From: a virus | Virus record (IMG/VR): IMGVR_UViG_3300025131_000017 | Span: 1 to 64,000 of that record | Direction: 5' to 3' (one strand) | DNA: 64,000 bases | Shown: positions 32,104 to 39,057 of the stretch, one piece after another | How the letters are laid out: each line of letters starts with the position of its first letter | Numbering within the stretch: the first letter of the stretch is position 1 | Position numbers and translations under genes: made by a program | The notes under the pieces: generated by a model | What the model saw: the letters and a program-made list of their open reading frames with translations, nothing else | The model's database searches: none | What the model was told of the DNA's origin: nothing

Positions 32104-32753
32104 TATTTCTTCCCCCCATCCATCATTCCTAAATCTAAATCTCCTGCATCTTCCATTTTGGCAACAAGTTCTTCAACCTTAGAATTAAATACTTCTAGGT
32201 TATCTCTTCCTAATTGTCCTATTTGATGAACAAAGAAAGTAAATTCTCCATACTTTGTAGAGTCTTTTAGTCTATGGAATAATAACCCTAATTGAATGTC
32301 CATTATTTTCATAGACTTCAATTGACTATTAATGTTCTTTTGTAGGTTTTTGTTTTTCTTCCTTAGTTCCTCATCAGTTGTTAAAGAATCAAGGTGACTT
32401 TTATTATGTTGCCCCACAATTTGTTCTTTCAACTTTTGGTTTTCTTCCTCTAGTTGTTTTCCTTTTTTGTAGTGTTTAAGATGTAACTTGGCAAGTTTAA
32501 TATTTTCTTCCCTAAGTTTGTTTCTTTCATCTAGGAAACCTTGAGTTTCATTCTCCTCAAGATAAATCCTGTAGTGAGTTGCTTCTTCTTTCCTAGTATG
32601 AGCTCCAAGACTATTTCCACTAAATCTTCTCCACATTTTATATGTGTCTTTGTTTAGATGTTTTGATAAAGTCTTAAATAGTTTGTCAGTTTCCTCATTC
32701 TTTGGAATTTTGAAAACTAGTTTATCATGTATTTTTTTCTTTGGTTTATCCAT
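32103..32753 (-). CDS. Coiled-coil protein, 216 aa
   Basis: A short basic/aromatic N-terminal region (residues 10-60, TYKMWRRFSGNSLGAHTRKEE) followed by a long heptad coiled coil (80-180) and an acidic C-terminus. Function unknown; possibly oligomeric. Confidence 0.55.
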   Translation of the reverse strand: MDKPKKKIHDKLVFKIPKNEETDKLFKTLSKHLNKDTYKMWRRFSGNSLGAHTRKEEATHYRIYLEENETQGFLDERNKLREENIKLAKLHLKHYKKGKQLEEENQKLKEQIVGQHNKSHLDSLTTDEELRKKNKNLQKNINSQLKSMKIMDIQLGLLFHRLKDSTKYGEFTFFVHQIGQLGRDNLEVFNSKVEELVAKMEDAGDLDLGMMDGGKK

Positions 32754-32786
32754 TAGTTTCTCCTAATCTTTTTTTATTATATCTCT

Positions 32787-32815
32787 ATTATTACACCAAC
32801 TGTTAAAAAAGTCAA
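32787..32815 (-). promoter_or_regulatory. Early promoter (TTGACT-17-AATAAT)
   Basis: Minus strand AGTCAA complement at 32810-32815, -10 near 32787-32793 (AATAAT or TAATAA). The spacer contains TTAACAGTTGGTG. Confidence 0.45.
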
Positions 32816-32847
32816 GGGGTATATTTCAACCCCCCAACTTTCTCTAA

Positions 32848-33897
32848 TTATTTTACAAAATTTAAAGCACTATTGAATGCTCTTGCTTTTGCATTTGCTC
32901 TTTGTCCATAAAGAGCCGTTCCACTTCCATCCCATCCTCTTCGATAGTCTTCAGTTTCTACGATTGCATTGTAGACTGCCCAAGGAGTGTTTGCATATTT
33001 TGAAAAGTCTTGATTAAAAACATCTAGTCTTTCCTTAGCATTATCCTTGATTCTATCTACTCGTGCTTGTCTTTTCTCCCAAAGTTCCTTTTGTTCTTTC
33101 CTATCACTCAAGATACGATTCCAAACTATTGGAGGAACGTCACCAACACCTATTCCATTTGTATGATTTAACTTTGTTGGTTGTGATGCATTTGGATATG
33201 CGGCACTAAGAATTGCTTCCACTTGTCTTTCCACTAGTGTGGCTTTTGTTAGTGAATTCATTGCTGTTACAACTGATTCCTGTGTCTTTGTCATTTGTCC
33301 AAAAATATCTAAGTAAAATGCTGCATCGTTTTGAATACTTTTTGTGTGTTTTAGATTAATAGAAATCTTTGAACTTCTTAATCCAGTGACTAAAGTATTT
33401 TGACATACAACTCTAACAGGAGTAAAGGCAACTGTTAATGCCCCTGTTCCATCTCTATGGTCAGTTACTAACCAATAAAGTTCATGGTCTTCCCCTGCAA
33501 TTGTACTTTCCCCAGCATCCATAGTTAAAAAGATTTTCTCTCCCTTTCCTATTGCCCCCGCAGTTTCAATTGGGAACTTTTCAGAAATAGGGTTTAACAT
33601 CTTTCCTAACTCTTTAGCTTGGATTGCAGTCCAATCATTTCCTACTGTTGCCAATACTCTTGGCTCTGGGTCTTCTGCTACAGGGTCTCTAACAACTGCA
33701 AATGATTCTGTTGCTAGTTCTGTACCATCTTCCATCTTTACGACTTGTGGATATTTATTTATTCCAAAAAGAATATCAGCTTTTGTCATAGCTTCGGATG
33801 CATTTAATTTTAAGTCTTTATTAAATACTTCTCCTAGTCCATGCCATGCTGGTTCTCTCCGACTAATAAATCTTTCTCCGAATAATGTTGCGGGCAT
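32848..33897 (-). CDS. DUF932 / TIGR03299 phage-plasmid-like protein
   Basis: MPATLFGERFISRREPAWHG is the typical start of the DUF932 (TIGR03299) family. Further matches are NDWTAIQA, VAFTPVRVVCQNTL and TPWAVYNAIVETEDYRRG. Length 349 agrees with the family. It is common in phages and plasmids and its biochemical role is unknown. AGGAGACAAAT precedes the ATG. Promoter 33942-33970 upstream. Confidence 0.85.
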   Translation of the reverse strand: MPATLFGERFISRREPAWHGLGEVFNKDLKLNASEAMTKADILFGINKYPQVVKMEDGTELATESFAVVRDPVAEDPEPRVLATVGNDWTAIQAKELGKMLNPISEKFPIETAGAIGKGEKIFLTMDAGESTIAGEDHELYWLVTDHRDGTGALTVAFTPVRVVCQNTLVTGLRSSKISINLKHTKSIQNDAAFYLDIFGQMTKTQESVVTAMNSLTKATLVERQVEAILSAAYPNASQPTKLNHTNGIGVGDVPPIVWNRILSDRKEQKELWEKRQARVDRIKDNAKERLDVFNQDFSKYANTPWAVYNAIVETEDYRRGWDGSGTALYGQRANAKARAFNSALNFVK

Positions 33898-33941
33898 ATT
33901 TGTCTCCTTTTTTGCTGAACATTTATTTTTTTACACTTCTA

Positions 33942-33970
33942 ACTTTATCACTTGTTAAAAAATAAGTCAA
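33942..33970 (-). promoter_or_regulatory. Early promoter (TTGACT-17-TAAAGT)
   Basis: Minus strand, complement AGTCAA 33965-33970 and ACTTTA 33942-33947. The spacer contains TTAACAAGTGA. Confidence 0.5.
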
Positions 33971-33998
33971 CCATAAAAATACGTACATTTTGGGAATT

Positions 33999-34187
33999 TT
34001 ATGGAGATTTTACAAATAACCCCTTCATACGAGCCATTTTAAGACGTTCTTTTAATGTAAGTGATATCAAAGTATCACTCGGCTCCTTTGAAGCCCCTCT
34101 ATGAAACCACCTTTTATTATATAGAAGATTTTCTCTTGTTTGGTATAGGTTCTCCAAGATTCTGTCTAAGCAATTTAGTTTCTTCAA
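33999..34187 (-). CDS. Doubtful small protein, 62 aa
   Basis: TTG start, no good ribosome binding site, and overlaps the next upstream gene by 71 nt. Basic peptide with no motif. Could be real (a short C-terminal part after AAAGGAG) or a chance frame. Confidence 0.25.
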   Translation of the reverse strand: MKKLNCLDRILENLYQTRENLLYNKRWFHRGASKEPSDTLISLTLKERLKMARMKGLFVKSP

Positions 34188-34368
34188 AAACTGATTCTGA
34201 AACTTCCCTAATCTTTATGGTCTCTACTCTTATTATAATTGTTTCTTTGAGTAATGCTTTAGACACATCTAAAATATTTACACTTATTTGTAGTATCTTC
34301 CAATTTATAACAACGAGTATAAATGAAAGTGATAGTATTATACTGGAGAAAATTATAGTTAGTAACAT
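34117..34368 (-). CDS. Membrane-anchored protein, 83 aa
   Basis: Residues 2-22 (LLTIIFSSIILSLSFILVV) are a transmembrane helix, followed by a helical cytoplasmic region. Starts one base before the previous gene's stop. Spanin- or holin-like roles are possible but unsupported. Confidence 0.5.
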   Translation of the reverse strand: MLLTIIFSSIILSLSFILVVINWKILQISVNILDVSKALLKETIIIRVETIKIREVSESVFEETKLLRQNLGEPIPNKRKSSI

Positions 34369-34369
34369 A

Positions 34370-34834
34370 TTAGTAAGGATATTTGGCTTCTTCTGATTCG
34401 CTAGGGTTTGTGATTTCCTCTAGCCTCTTCCCTGCTTCCATGTTCTCTTCATTGATGGTTTTATCTTTGTCTAAGAAAGAACCTTTGTTCTCTTCTTTTC
34501 TATTATCTTCTTCCATCCAAGATTTTTCATTCTTTATTAAAGTGTTAGTAATCTCCTTCAACATTTGTTTCTTCCTTGATTCCCATTTTTTGTCATCGTA
34601 TTTATTAGGAATATTAAATGACTTACCAATATTTTTCTCGACTTCCTGTAAGGTGGCAGTTCTTCCAATTTGTCTCTTTTCATCTAAAATGAAAACAGCA
34701 CCAAGAGCTTGGATTACCTTTCCTCTTTTATAAAACTTTTCGGCATTGTTCTTTGTTATTTTACTTATACCCACAAAGTCAGCTTGAACTTGCAATGCTT
34801 CTTCAAGTGTCTTGGGTAAATTAGGTTGTACCAT
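34370..34834 (-). CDS. Charged protein, 154 aa
   Basis: Helical N-terminal domain (residues 1-100, QVQADFVGISKITKNNAEKFY, DEKRQIGRTATLQE) and a disordered acidic C-terminus. Overlaps its upstream gene by 14 nt. No recognised family. Confidence 0.5.
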   Translation of the reverse strand: MVQPNLPKTLEEALQVQADFVGISKITKNNAEKFYKRGKVIQALGAVFILDEKRQIGRTATLQEVEKNIGKSFNIPNKYDDKKWESRKKQMLKEITNTLIKNEKSWMEEDNRKEENKGSFLDKDKTINEENMEAGKRLEEITNPSESEEAKYPY

Positions 34835-35354
34835 TATTTTCCTCTGCTATGTTATTCTTTTTTAATATGTCCTGTTCAAATTGTGCATTTAAATCAACAT
34901 TCCCTAGTATTCTCTCAAAATCTACTCTTTCTTTCAAGTCTGATTCTAATATTAAAACATATATTTTTCTTAATAGATTATATCCTACAGGTTCATTTCC
35001 ATATGCTTTAAATGATTGACAAACCTCTCTCAATAGAAATAGTTCAGATATGTTAATAGCCATTGTTGAAATCCCTTCATGATTATTAGGGTCGGTTGCT
35101 TGTAATAAAGCCATTCCTATTCTTTGTATTAATTCAAGGGGAACTGCAACTCCTCCACTAGGTTGAAGGGTTTTTGCGGGAAGTTGGTATTTACCTTGTT
35201 CCACCTCATTCTCTAATAGTAAAGTAACAGAGTCAGACAAGAATAAACTTTCAGCTTTGGTTAAAGTAAGATGTTTTACTTCTTCCAGTTTCTGAATAAA
35301 CTTTTTAAAGTCTTCTTCATTCATCCCCTCTGGAAACTTTCCATCATCGTTCAT
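34821..35354 (-). CDS. Acidic helical protein, 177 aa
   Basis: Predominantly helical, acidic, with LPAKTLQPSGGVAVPLELIQRIGMALLQATDP. Overlaps both neighbours. No catalytic motif. Function unknown. Confidence 0.5.
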   Translation of the reverse strand: MNDDGKFPEGMNEEDFKKFIQKLEEVKHLTLTKAESLFLSDSVTLLLENEVEQGKYQLPAKTLQPSGGVAVPLELIQRIGMALLQATDPNNHEGISTMAINISELFLLREVCQSFKAYGNEPVGYNLLRKIYVLILESDLKERVDFERILGNVDLNAQFEQDILKKNNIAEENNGTT

Positions 35355-35496
35355 GGTACCATTTTTCTCCCAAACGGCTTGAGCATCTTCTACAAATATA
35401 AAAAGATTTTTTCATGCCATTCTTAGAAGCCCAGACTTCCACGATTGGTGGGTTGTCTTCATGCCCCCATAGTTTACATAGGATTTTCTTAATCAT
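35344..35496 (-). CDS. Zinc-ribbon-like micro-protein, 50 aa
   Basis: Fifty residues with C7..H12 and C35xxC38. Basic overall (KKILCKLWGHEDN, CRRCSSRLGEKW). The stop overlaps the next start. A late-promoter-like AGTATAATA sits 8-13 nt upstream (35504-35509). Confidence 0.5.
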   Translation of the reverse strand: MIKKILCKLWGHEDNPPIVEVWASKNGMKKSFYICRRCSSRLGEKWYHER

Positions 35497-35503
35497 ATAT
35501 ATT

Positions 35504-35509
35504 ATTATA
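35504..35509 (-). promoter_or_regulatory. Late-promoter-like motif AGTATAATA
   Basis: Minus-strand TATAAT core within GAGTATAATAAT, 8 nt upstream of the 35496 start. No -35. Confidence 0.45.
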
Positions 35510-35520
35510 CTCTAAGACTC

Positions 35521-35682
35521 TTAATCTTGTCTATTTGGGTTAATACGTATTTCTATTTCTTGAACCTTACTTTCTAAAATAGTAAGTTTATCAAGAATCT
35601 CTTCGGCTTTTTTATTAATCTCTTCGTATCTCTCACGAAACTCGTCAGACATTTCAAGCATATATGCCATTACATTGGACAA
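35521..35682 (-). CDS. Coiled-coil micro-protein, about 53 aa
   Basis: TTG start at 35682 coupled to the upstream stop (TAATTG), with GGAG upstream; an ATG at 35670 is the alternative. All-helical acidic/basic heptads. Function unknown. Confidence 0.4.
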   Translation of the reverse strand: MSNVMAYMLEMSDEFRERYEEINKKAEEILDKLTILESKVQEIEIRINPNRQD

Positions 35683-35760
35683 TTATATAACTCCTACTAC
35701 ATCTAGTACTATTGAAAAAACTGCGAAGAATACAAAAAATTTAACTGTATCTACTATCAT
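35683..35760 (-). CDS. Single-pass membrane peptide, 25 aa
   Basis: MIVDTVKFFVFFAVFSIVLDVVGVI: a single transmembrane helix. Its stop couples to the next start. Holin-like or regulatory membrane peptide, inferred. Confidence 0.35.
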   Translation of the reverse strand: MIVDTVKFFVFFAVFSIVLDVVGVI

Positions 35761-35769
35761 GATGACTCC

Positions 35770-36252
35770 TTAGTCAATTATTTTATTGGATAATATAAGA
35801 ATATCATTTATAGAATTGGAAGTCAAATAATCTACTTTATACTTCTCAAATGCTTTAACTAACTCTAGGTGTGCATTAGCACTTATAAAGTTCTTGACTA
35901 CTAGTAAATATGTACCACAAAAATACTTACCATGGTGGTCTGCATTTAATGTATTGTAATTAATAACGTGTGCCATTTCATGACAAACAGTTGGTCGATT
36001 CTTTGTATTAGGATAGGGAATTACAATTTCTGTTGGGGTTGCATATACCAACTCATGCCCTTCGGTTATAATCTTTGGAACCTGTATCTTACCCCAATTA
36101 GCAATTTGATTTATTACTTCTTTAAATGAACGTTCTATAAGTGTTTTTGGAGACTCCCAGAAAGAACAATCTGCTTCAGCTTCGTAAACTTTCTTACGTT
36201 GATAATCTCTTAGGTGGGTGTTTGGAATATTTCCTATCCAACTCTTTTGCAT
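35770..36252 (-). CDS. Metallohydrolase (TIGR04338-like) with HExxH motif
   Basis: The N-terminus RDYQRKKVYEAEAD matches the start of the actinobacterial/phage TIGR04338 family. VCHEMAHVINY contains HExxH, and HHGKYFCGTYL follows, a zinc-metalloprotease-like layout with a third ligand region. Length 160 fits. Substrate unknown. It is one of the best pointers to an actinobacterial-type phage lineage. Confidence 0.7.
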   Translation of the reverse strand: MQKSWIGNIPNTHLRDYQRKKVYEAEADCSFWESPKTLIERSFKEVINQIANWGKIQVPKIITEGHELVYATPTEIVIPYPNTKNRPTVCHEMAHVINYNTLNADHHGKYFCGTYLLVVKNFISANAHLELVKAFEKYKVDYLTSNSINDILILSNKIID

Positions 36253-36256
36253 AGTA

Positions 36257-36508
36257 TTAGTCCTTCCCTAACCATTCCTTTACTCTTTGTATTCTAGCTA
36301 TCCCAGCTATTATAGCACTTAGTAAAAGTGTCCCAAGTAATAATATAAAAAAATTGACCTCGGTATATCTACCAAGACCAATCAAAATAGAATCTTCAAT
36401 AAGATGAAGAACTGATATAAGTATTGTTATTGAACCAAATTTTTTCACTATATACCCCTGTATTCCTTTATAAACCTTACCTTGTCGGATTATAACAGTT
36501 CTAGGCAT
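36257..36508 (-). CDS. Two-helix membrane protein, 83 aa
   Basis: Two hydrophobic segments (SITILISVLHLIEDSILIGLG and FFILLLGTLLLSAIIAGIA). The layout fits a small holin. It lies next to other tiny membrane genes, but no lysin is in the window, so the lysis role is tentative. Confidence 0.5.
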   Translation of the reverse strand: MPRTVIIRQGKVYKGIQGYIVKKFGSITILISVLHLIEDSILIGLGRYTEVNFFILLLGTLLLSAIIAGIARIQRVKEWLGKD

Positions 36509-36519
36509 CAGTACTAGGG

Positions 36520-36867
36520 TTATTTATAGTTGTCGTACCCACCATAGGTTCTAGTGTCACCATAACCACTTATTCCAATGGTCTTTAGTACATCATTAAA
36601 CCCATTGTGGTCACCCATAATTGTCCTCATCTCATTGTCTATGAGGGCATCCTTCTTCTCTAGCTCTGCCATTTGTCTATCAAGCTTCTCAGTTAGTTCC
36701 ACAACCCTTCTAGTTGCTTCCATGTGTTGAGCTTGTAACTCTGATATGTTCTTTGCGTTCTCTTCAACAGTACTATCCAGCTGAGCCATATACCAAATAA
36801 TCCCAAAGGCTTGGGCTAATACGATTCCAATAATACCTATGGGTAATTTTATCTTACTTATATCCAT
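36520..36867 (-). CDS. Membrane-anchored coiled-coil protein, 115 aa
   Basis: N-terminal anchor (LPIGIIGIVLAQAFGIIWYM) followed by a heptad coil (residues 30-85) and a Gly/Tyr-rich tail. This is the shape of an inner-membrane spanin component or a holin partner. No lipobox seen. Confidence 0.5.
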   Translation of the reverse strand: MDISKIKLPIGIIGIVLAQAFGIIWYMAQLDSTVEENAKNISELQAQHMEATRRVVELTEKLDRQMAELEKKDALIDNEMRTIMGDHNGFNDVLKTIGISGYGDTRTYGGYDNYK

Positions 36868-36993
36868 CTACTTACCTATTCTAAGTCCTCTAATTACATA
36901 GTATTCCAATGCTTCCTTTGTAACAAAAAACCCTGCAATCGCAGAAACAGTTATTACTAAAGGCTTTACTAATTTCTTTGTATTCATATTCAT
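36868..36993 (-). CDS. Small membrane peptide, 41 aa
   Basis: Residues 14-30 (ITVSAIAGFFVTK) are hydrophobic. Stop TAG directly precedes the next ATG. Two ATGs (36993, 36987); GAGGGG spacing favours 36987. Confidence 0.4.
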   Translation of the reverse strand: MNMNTKKLVKPLVITVSAIAGFFVTKEALEYYVIRGLRIGK

Positions 36994-37151
36994 TCCCCTC
37001 GTAACTTTTTTATGTTGTTATAATAATATGCATTGTGGTTTTGCATTAGTAGGGTGTTATGTTGTTTCAAACAATCCATACACCAATCAGTTCCTTTTAT
37101 TTGGAACTCTTTTATGGATTCTCTTTCCCCACATATTATACATGCTTCCAT
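36990..37151 (-). CDS. Zinc-ribbon micro-protein, 53 aa
   Basis: C4xxC7 and C24xxC27 form a zinc ribbon; basic tail. Start overlaps the upstream stop by one base and its own stop overlaps the next start. Confidence 0.6.
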   Translation of the reverse strand: MEACIICGERESIKEFQIKGTDWCMDCLKQHNTLLMQNHNAYYYNNIKKLRGE

Positions 37152-37432
37152 TATCGAATAGATGCATCGAGTTGGTCTAACTGCTTTTCTAGATATTCTA
37201 GGGTAACCCCTATGGTATCTAAGTTACCTCTAACTTCTATTAATCCAGTTACACCAGAAGCGTCTTGGGTTTCGACAAGTGCTACTTCCAACCTCTCAAT
37301 GTCTTCTTGCATATTAGATATGTTATTCTGTAGTGTCAGGAACGCCCCAATTGCTGTTATTAGCATTGAAAGACCAAACACTACCATACCCATACTTATG
37401 TTGTGTGTACTATTTCCTATCTTTATTTCCAT
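37151..37432 (-). CDS. Membrane-anchored coiled-coil protein, 93 aa
   Basis: N-terminal transmembrane segment (ISMGMVVFGLSMLITAIGAF), then heptads (NISNMQEDIERLEVALVE). Looks like a small membrane-anchored spanin- or holin-antagonist-like protein. Function inferred only. Confidence 0.45.
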   Translation of the reverse strand: MEIKIGNSTHNISMGMVVFGLSMLITAIGAFLTLQNNISNMQEDIERLEVALVETQDASGVTGLIEVRGNLDTIGVTLEYLEKQLDQLDASIR

Positions 37433-37671
37433 TATTCTGATTCTGGAATTGTTATTTTCTCAATTGCCTCTATGGTTGCACTACAGAACTGTTCAACTTC
37501 ACCAACTATGACTTCTTTTTCAGCGTTAGTAATTTTATTATCCTTTAATGCCTGACTTATGGATTGAAGAATATCAACTCCCTCTCCCATAATTTCCTTC
37601 CCACGCCCCGCTAAACCCTTGTTGAGGTTATAGAAAGTCATTCCCATAGTTATAATTTTCATTATGTTCAT
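37432..37671 (-). CDS. Small helical protein, 79 aa
   Basis: Helical protein (KIITMGMTFYNLNKGLAGRGKE) with acidic residues; one-base overlap with the next gene. No recognised family; part of the small-protein cassette. Confidence 0.45.
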   Translation of the reverse strand: MNIMKIITMGMTFYNLNKGLAGRGKEIMGEGVDILQSISQALKDNKITNAEKEVIVGEVEQFCSATIEAIEKITIPESE

Positions 37672-37688
37672 CGATAATCCCCCTTAGA

Positions 37689-37919
37689 TTAACATTGACG
37701 AGGTTTATCCTCATCATCGATTATTATTGATTCTTCGCTTGAACTAGAATTACATCCACAATTGCCACCACAAGGGCAGCCTTCCATGGACAATGCGTTA
37801 TCAATGTTATCCATCATAATAGCATCACATGAATCACATGAACATTCACACACACAATTGTCTGTGTCACAACTACAAATATTAGTTTCAAAACAACTAC
37901 AGTCATTTTGTAAAGTCAT
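37689..37919 (-). CDS. Metallothionein-like Cys-rich protein, 76 aa
   Basis: Fourteen Cys in 76 residues, in CSC, CVCECSC, CPC and CGC arrangements, split by a short acidic helix-like linker. This pattern is typical of metallothioneins and other metal-thiolate proteins. An acidic tail (EESIIIDDEDKP) follows. It may bind Zn, Cd or Cu, or be oxidised in the virion. The class is inferred from composition and CxC motifs; no known family matched. Confidence 0.6.
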   Translation of the reverse strand: MTLQNDCSCFETNICSCDTDNCVCECSCDSCDAIMMDNIDNALSMEGCPCGGNCGCNSSSSEESIIIDDEDKPRQC

Positions 37920-37921
37920 AT

Positions 37922-38074
37922 TTACTCTCCCTCCAGTACTTTCATCCCAAGGGCTATGATTCCCCCTGTACAGCCTGTGGCTATCTCATTCATTCCGTAA
38001 TACAATCCTACTCCGGATAGTATTCCTAGAACTATTATAGCTAAAAATATCTGCGGTCTTAGTTTTCCAAACAT
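37922..38074 (-). CDS. Holin-like two-helix protein, 50 aa
   Basis: Residues 8-26 and 30-47 are hydrophobic, giving a hairpin. GGAGAG 6 nt before the ATG. Small-holin shape; no lysin nearby to confirm. Confidence 0.45.
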   Translation of the reverse strand: MFGKLRPQIFLAIIVLGILSGVGLYYGMNEIATGCTGGIIALGMKVLEGE

Positions 38075-38085
38075 AAGCTTCTCTC

Positions 38086-38226
38086 CTATATCCTACGATT
38101 CCTTGCATGAAATGTGTCTTTAATGTGTTCGGCTTGTTTAAAGCCTTTTAATGCTTCGTTAATCTCAGCATCATCTAACATGTCTTCCCACTTGTGTAAC
38201 CACCCAAATACATTGAATCGTTTCAA
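38086..38226 (-). CDS. Small protein, 46 aa
   Basis: TTG start at 38226 with GAGG 9 nt upstream. Helical, basic/acidic mix (WLHKWEDMLDDAEINEALKGFKQ). A late-promoter-like site precedes it at 38280-38285. Confidence 0.45.
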   Translation of the reverse strand: MKRFNVFGWLHKWEDMLDDAEINEALKGFKQAEHIKDTFHARNRRI

Positions 38227-38279
38227 TTTTATTTTACCTCGCCTATAATTTGTATTAACAACTATCTGTTGCCCTTACT

Positions 38280-38285
38280 ATTATA
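38280..38285 (-). promoter_or_regulatory. Late-promoter-like motif GTATAATA
   Basis: Minus-strand TATAAT core within TTGTATAATAGTAAG; no -35. Confidence 0.4.
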
Positions 38286-38318
38286 CAAACAAAATAAGAT
38301 AAATTTGTTAAATTTTTG

Positions 38319-38651
38319 TTACGCTGTTCCGTAAGCGACAATTCTAATGTACACTGCAGATAAGTCAGTAGTGTTAGCTACTTCGTCTAGTGCAGCACCA
38401 TCAGACCCAGCTTCGTACACTTCAACTTTACTGTTAGTGTAGTCGTATTGAGCTACGTAACCTGAAGTTTCAGTATCAATCATAACTGCGTGTATTGCAG
38501 TGAAACCAAGGTCTCCTGCTGTTAGTGATTCTCCACCTGTTGGGTAAGAACTATCAAATTGTATTCTTTTAATAGTAAACTTACTAGGTGTTCCTCCAGC
38601 AATAGCTGGTCCCACACTAGCAGCACCCGGTGTTGTTATTGTTAATGCCAT
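38319..38651 (-). CDS. Small head/structural protein, 110 aa
   Basis: Beta-rich protein, no Cys, with FDSSYPTGGESLTAGDLGF. Similar small proteins lie downstream of capsid genes in marine phages and may decorate capsids. This role is inferred. Follows the protease frameshift gene. Confidence 0.55.
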   Translation of the reverse strand: MALTITTPGAASVGPAIAGGTPSKFTIKRIQFDSSYPTGGESLTAGDLGFTAIHAVMIDTETSGYVAQYDYTNSKVEVYEAGSDGAALDEVANTTDLSAVYIRIVAYGTA

Positions 38652-38697
38652 ATTTAGTTTCCTCCTAAAATATCAATGATAGTTTTTCTATCTATTT

Positions 38698-38703
38698 ATT
38701 ATA
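38698..38703 (-). promoter_or_regulatory. Late-promoter-like motif AGTATAATA
   Basis: Minus-strand TAGTATAATAAATAG, 47-52 nt upstream of the 38651 start. No -35. Confidence 0.45.
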
Positions 38704-39051
38704 CTAGCGTCTGCTAGATTTCCTTTTAAGTGCCTCAGCGATTTCATCTCGTTTGTTTTCACCGGGACTTCCCTCTTTAAATTTCTTATACCCCATCTTC
38801 TTTGCTTGAGCCGTAGCAACTGCAAAAGGATTGTCTACTTCCTTTTGTAAGTTCTTTTTAGAAATAATAGATGTGGCTTTATCTTTTGCTTTATCTCTTA
38901 CTTTGTCTGCTATTATTTTCCCAGCAACAGTTCTACCTACAGTAGTAGCTCCAGCCAATACCCTCGCTGGAAGGGAAGCAACACCAAGAGCAGCACCAGC
39001 TGCCACTCGACCAGCTAGTTTTTGCAGTGGGGTGTCTATGCCCCTTGAGCT
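38704..39051 (-). CDS. -1 frame extension of the prohead protease gene
   Basis: The frame contains GTAGKII..., a basic helical tail (KDKATSIISKKNLQ, KYKKFKEGSPG). It has no ATG; the only usable start is a GTG at 39006 without a ribosome binding site. It overlaps the protease gene and follows a slippery T-TTT-TTA at 39051-39057, so it is probably translated by -1 frameshift as a C-terminal 115-residue extension (about 569 residues in total). Confidence 0.6.
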   Translation of the reverse strand, partial: SSRGIDTPLQKLAGRVAAGAALGVASLPARVLAGATTVGRTVAGKIIADKVRDKAKDKATSIISKKNLQKEVDNPFAVATAQAKKMGYKKFKEGSPGENKRDEIAEALKRKSSRR

Positions 39052-39057
39052 AAAAAA
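39029..39057 (-). promoter_or_regulatory. Programmed -1 ribosomal frameshift signal
   Basis: Slippery heptamer T-TTT-TTA (39057-39051) in frame with the protease codons AAT-TTT-TTA. A 6-nt spacer follows, then stem GGGG-CATAGACA-CCCC (39044-39029). The -1 frame stays open to 38704. Confidence 0.55.
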
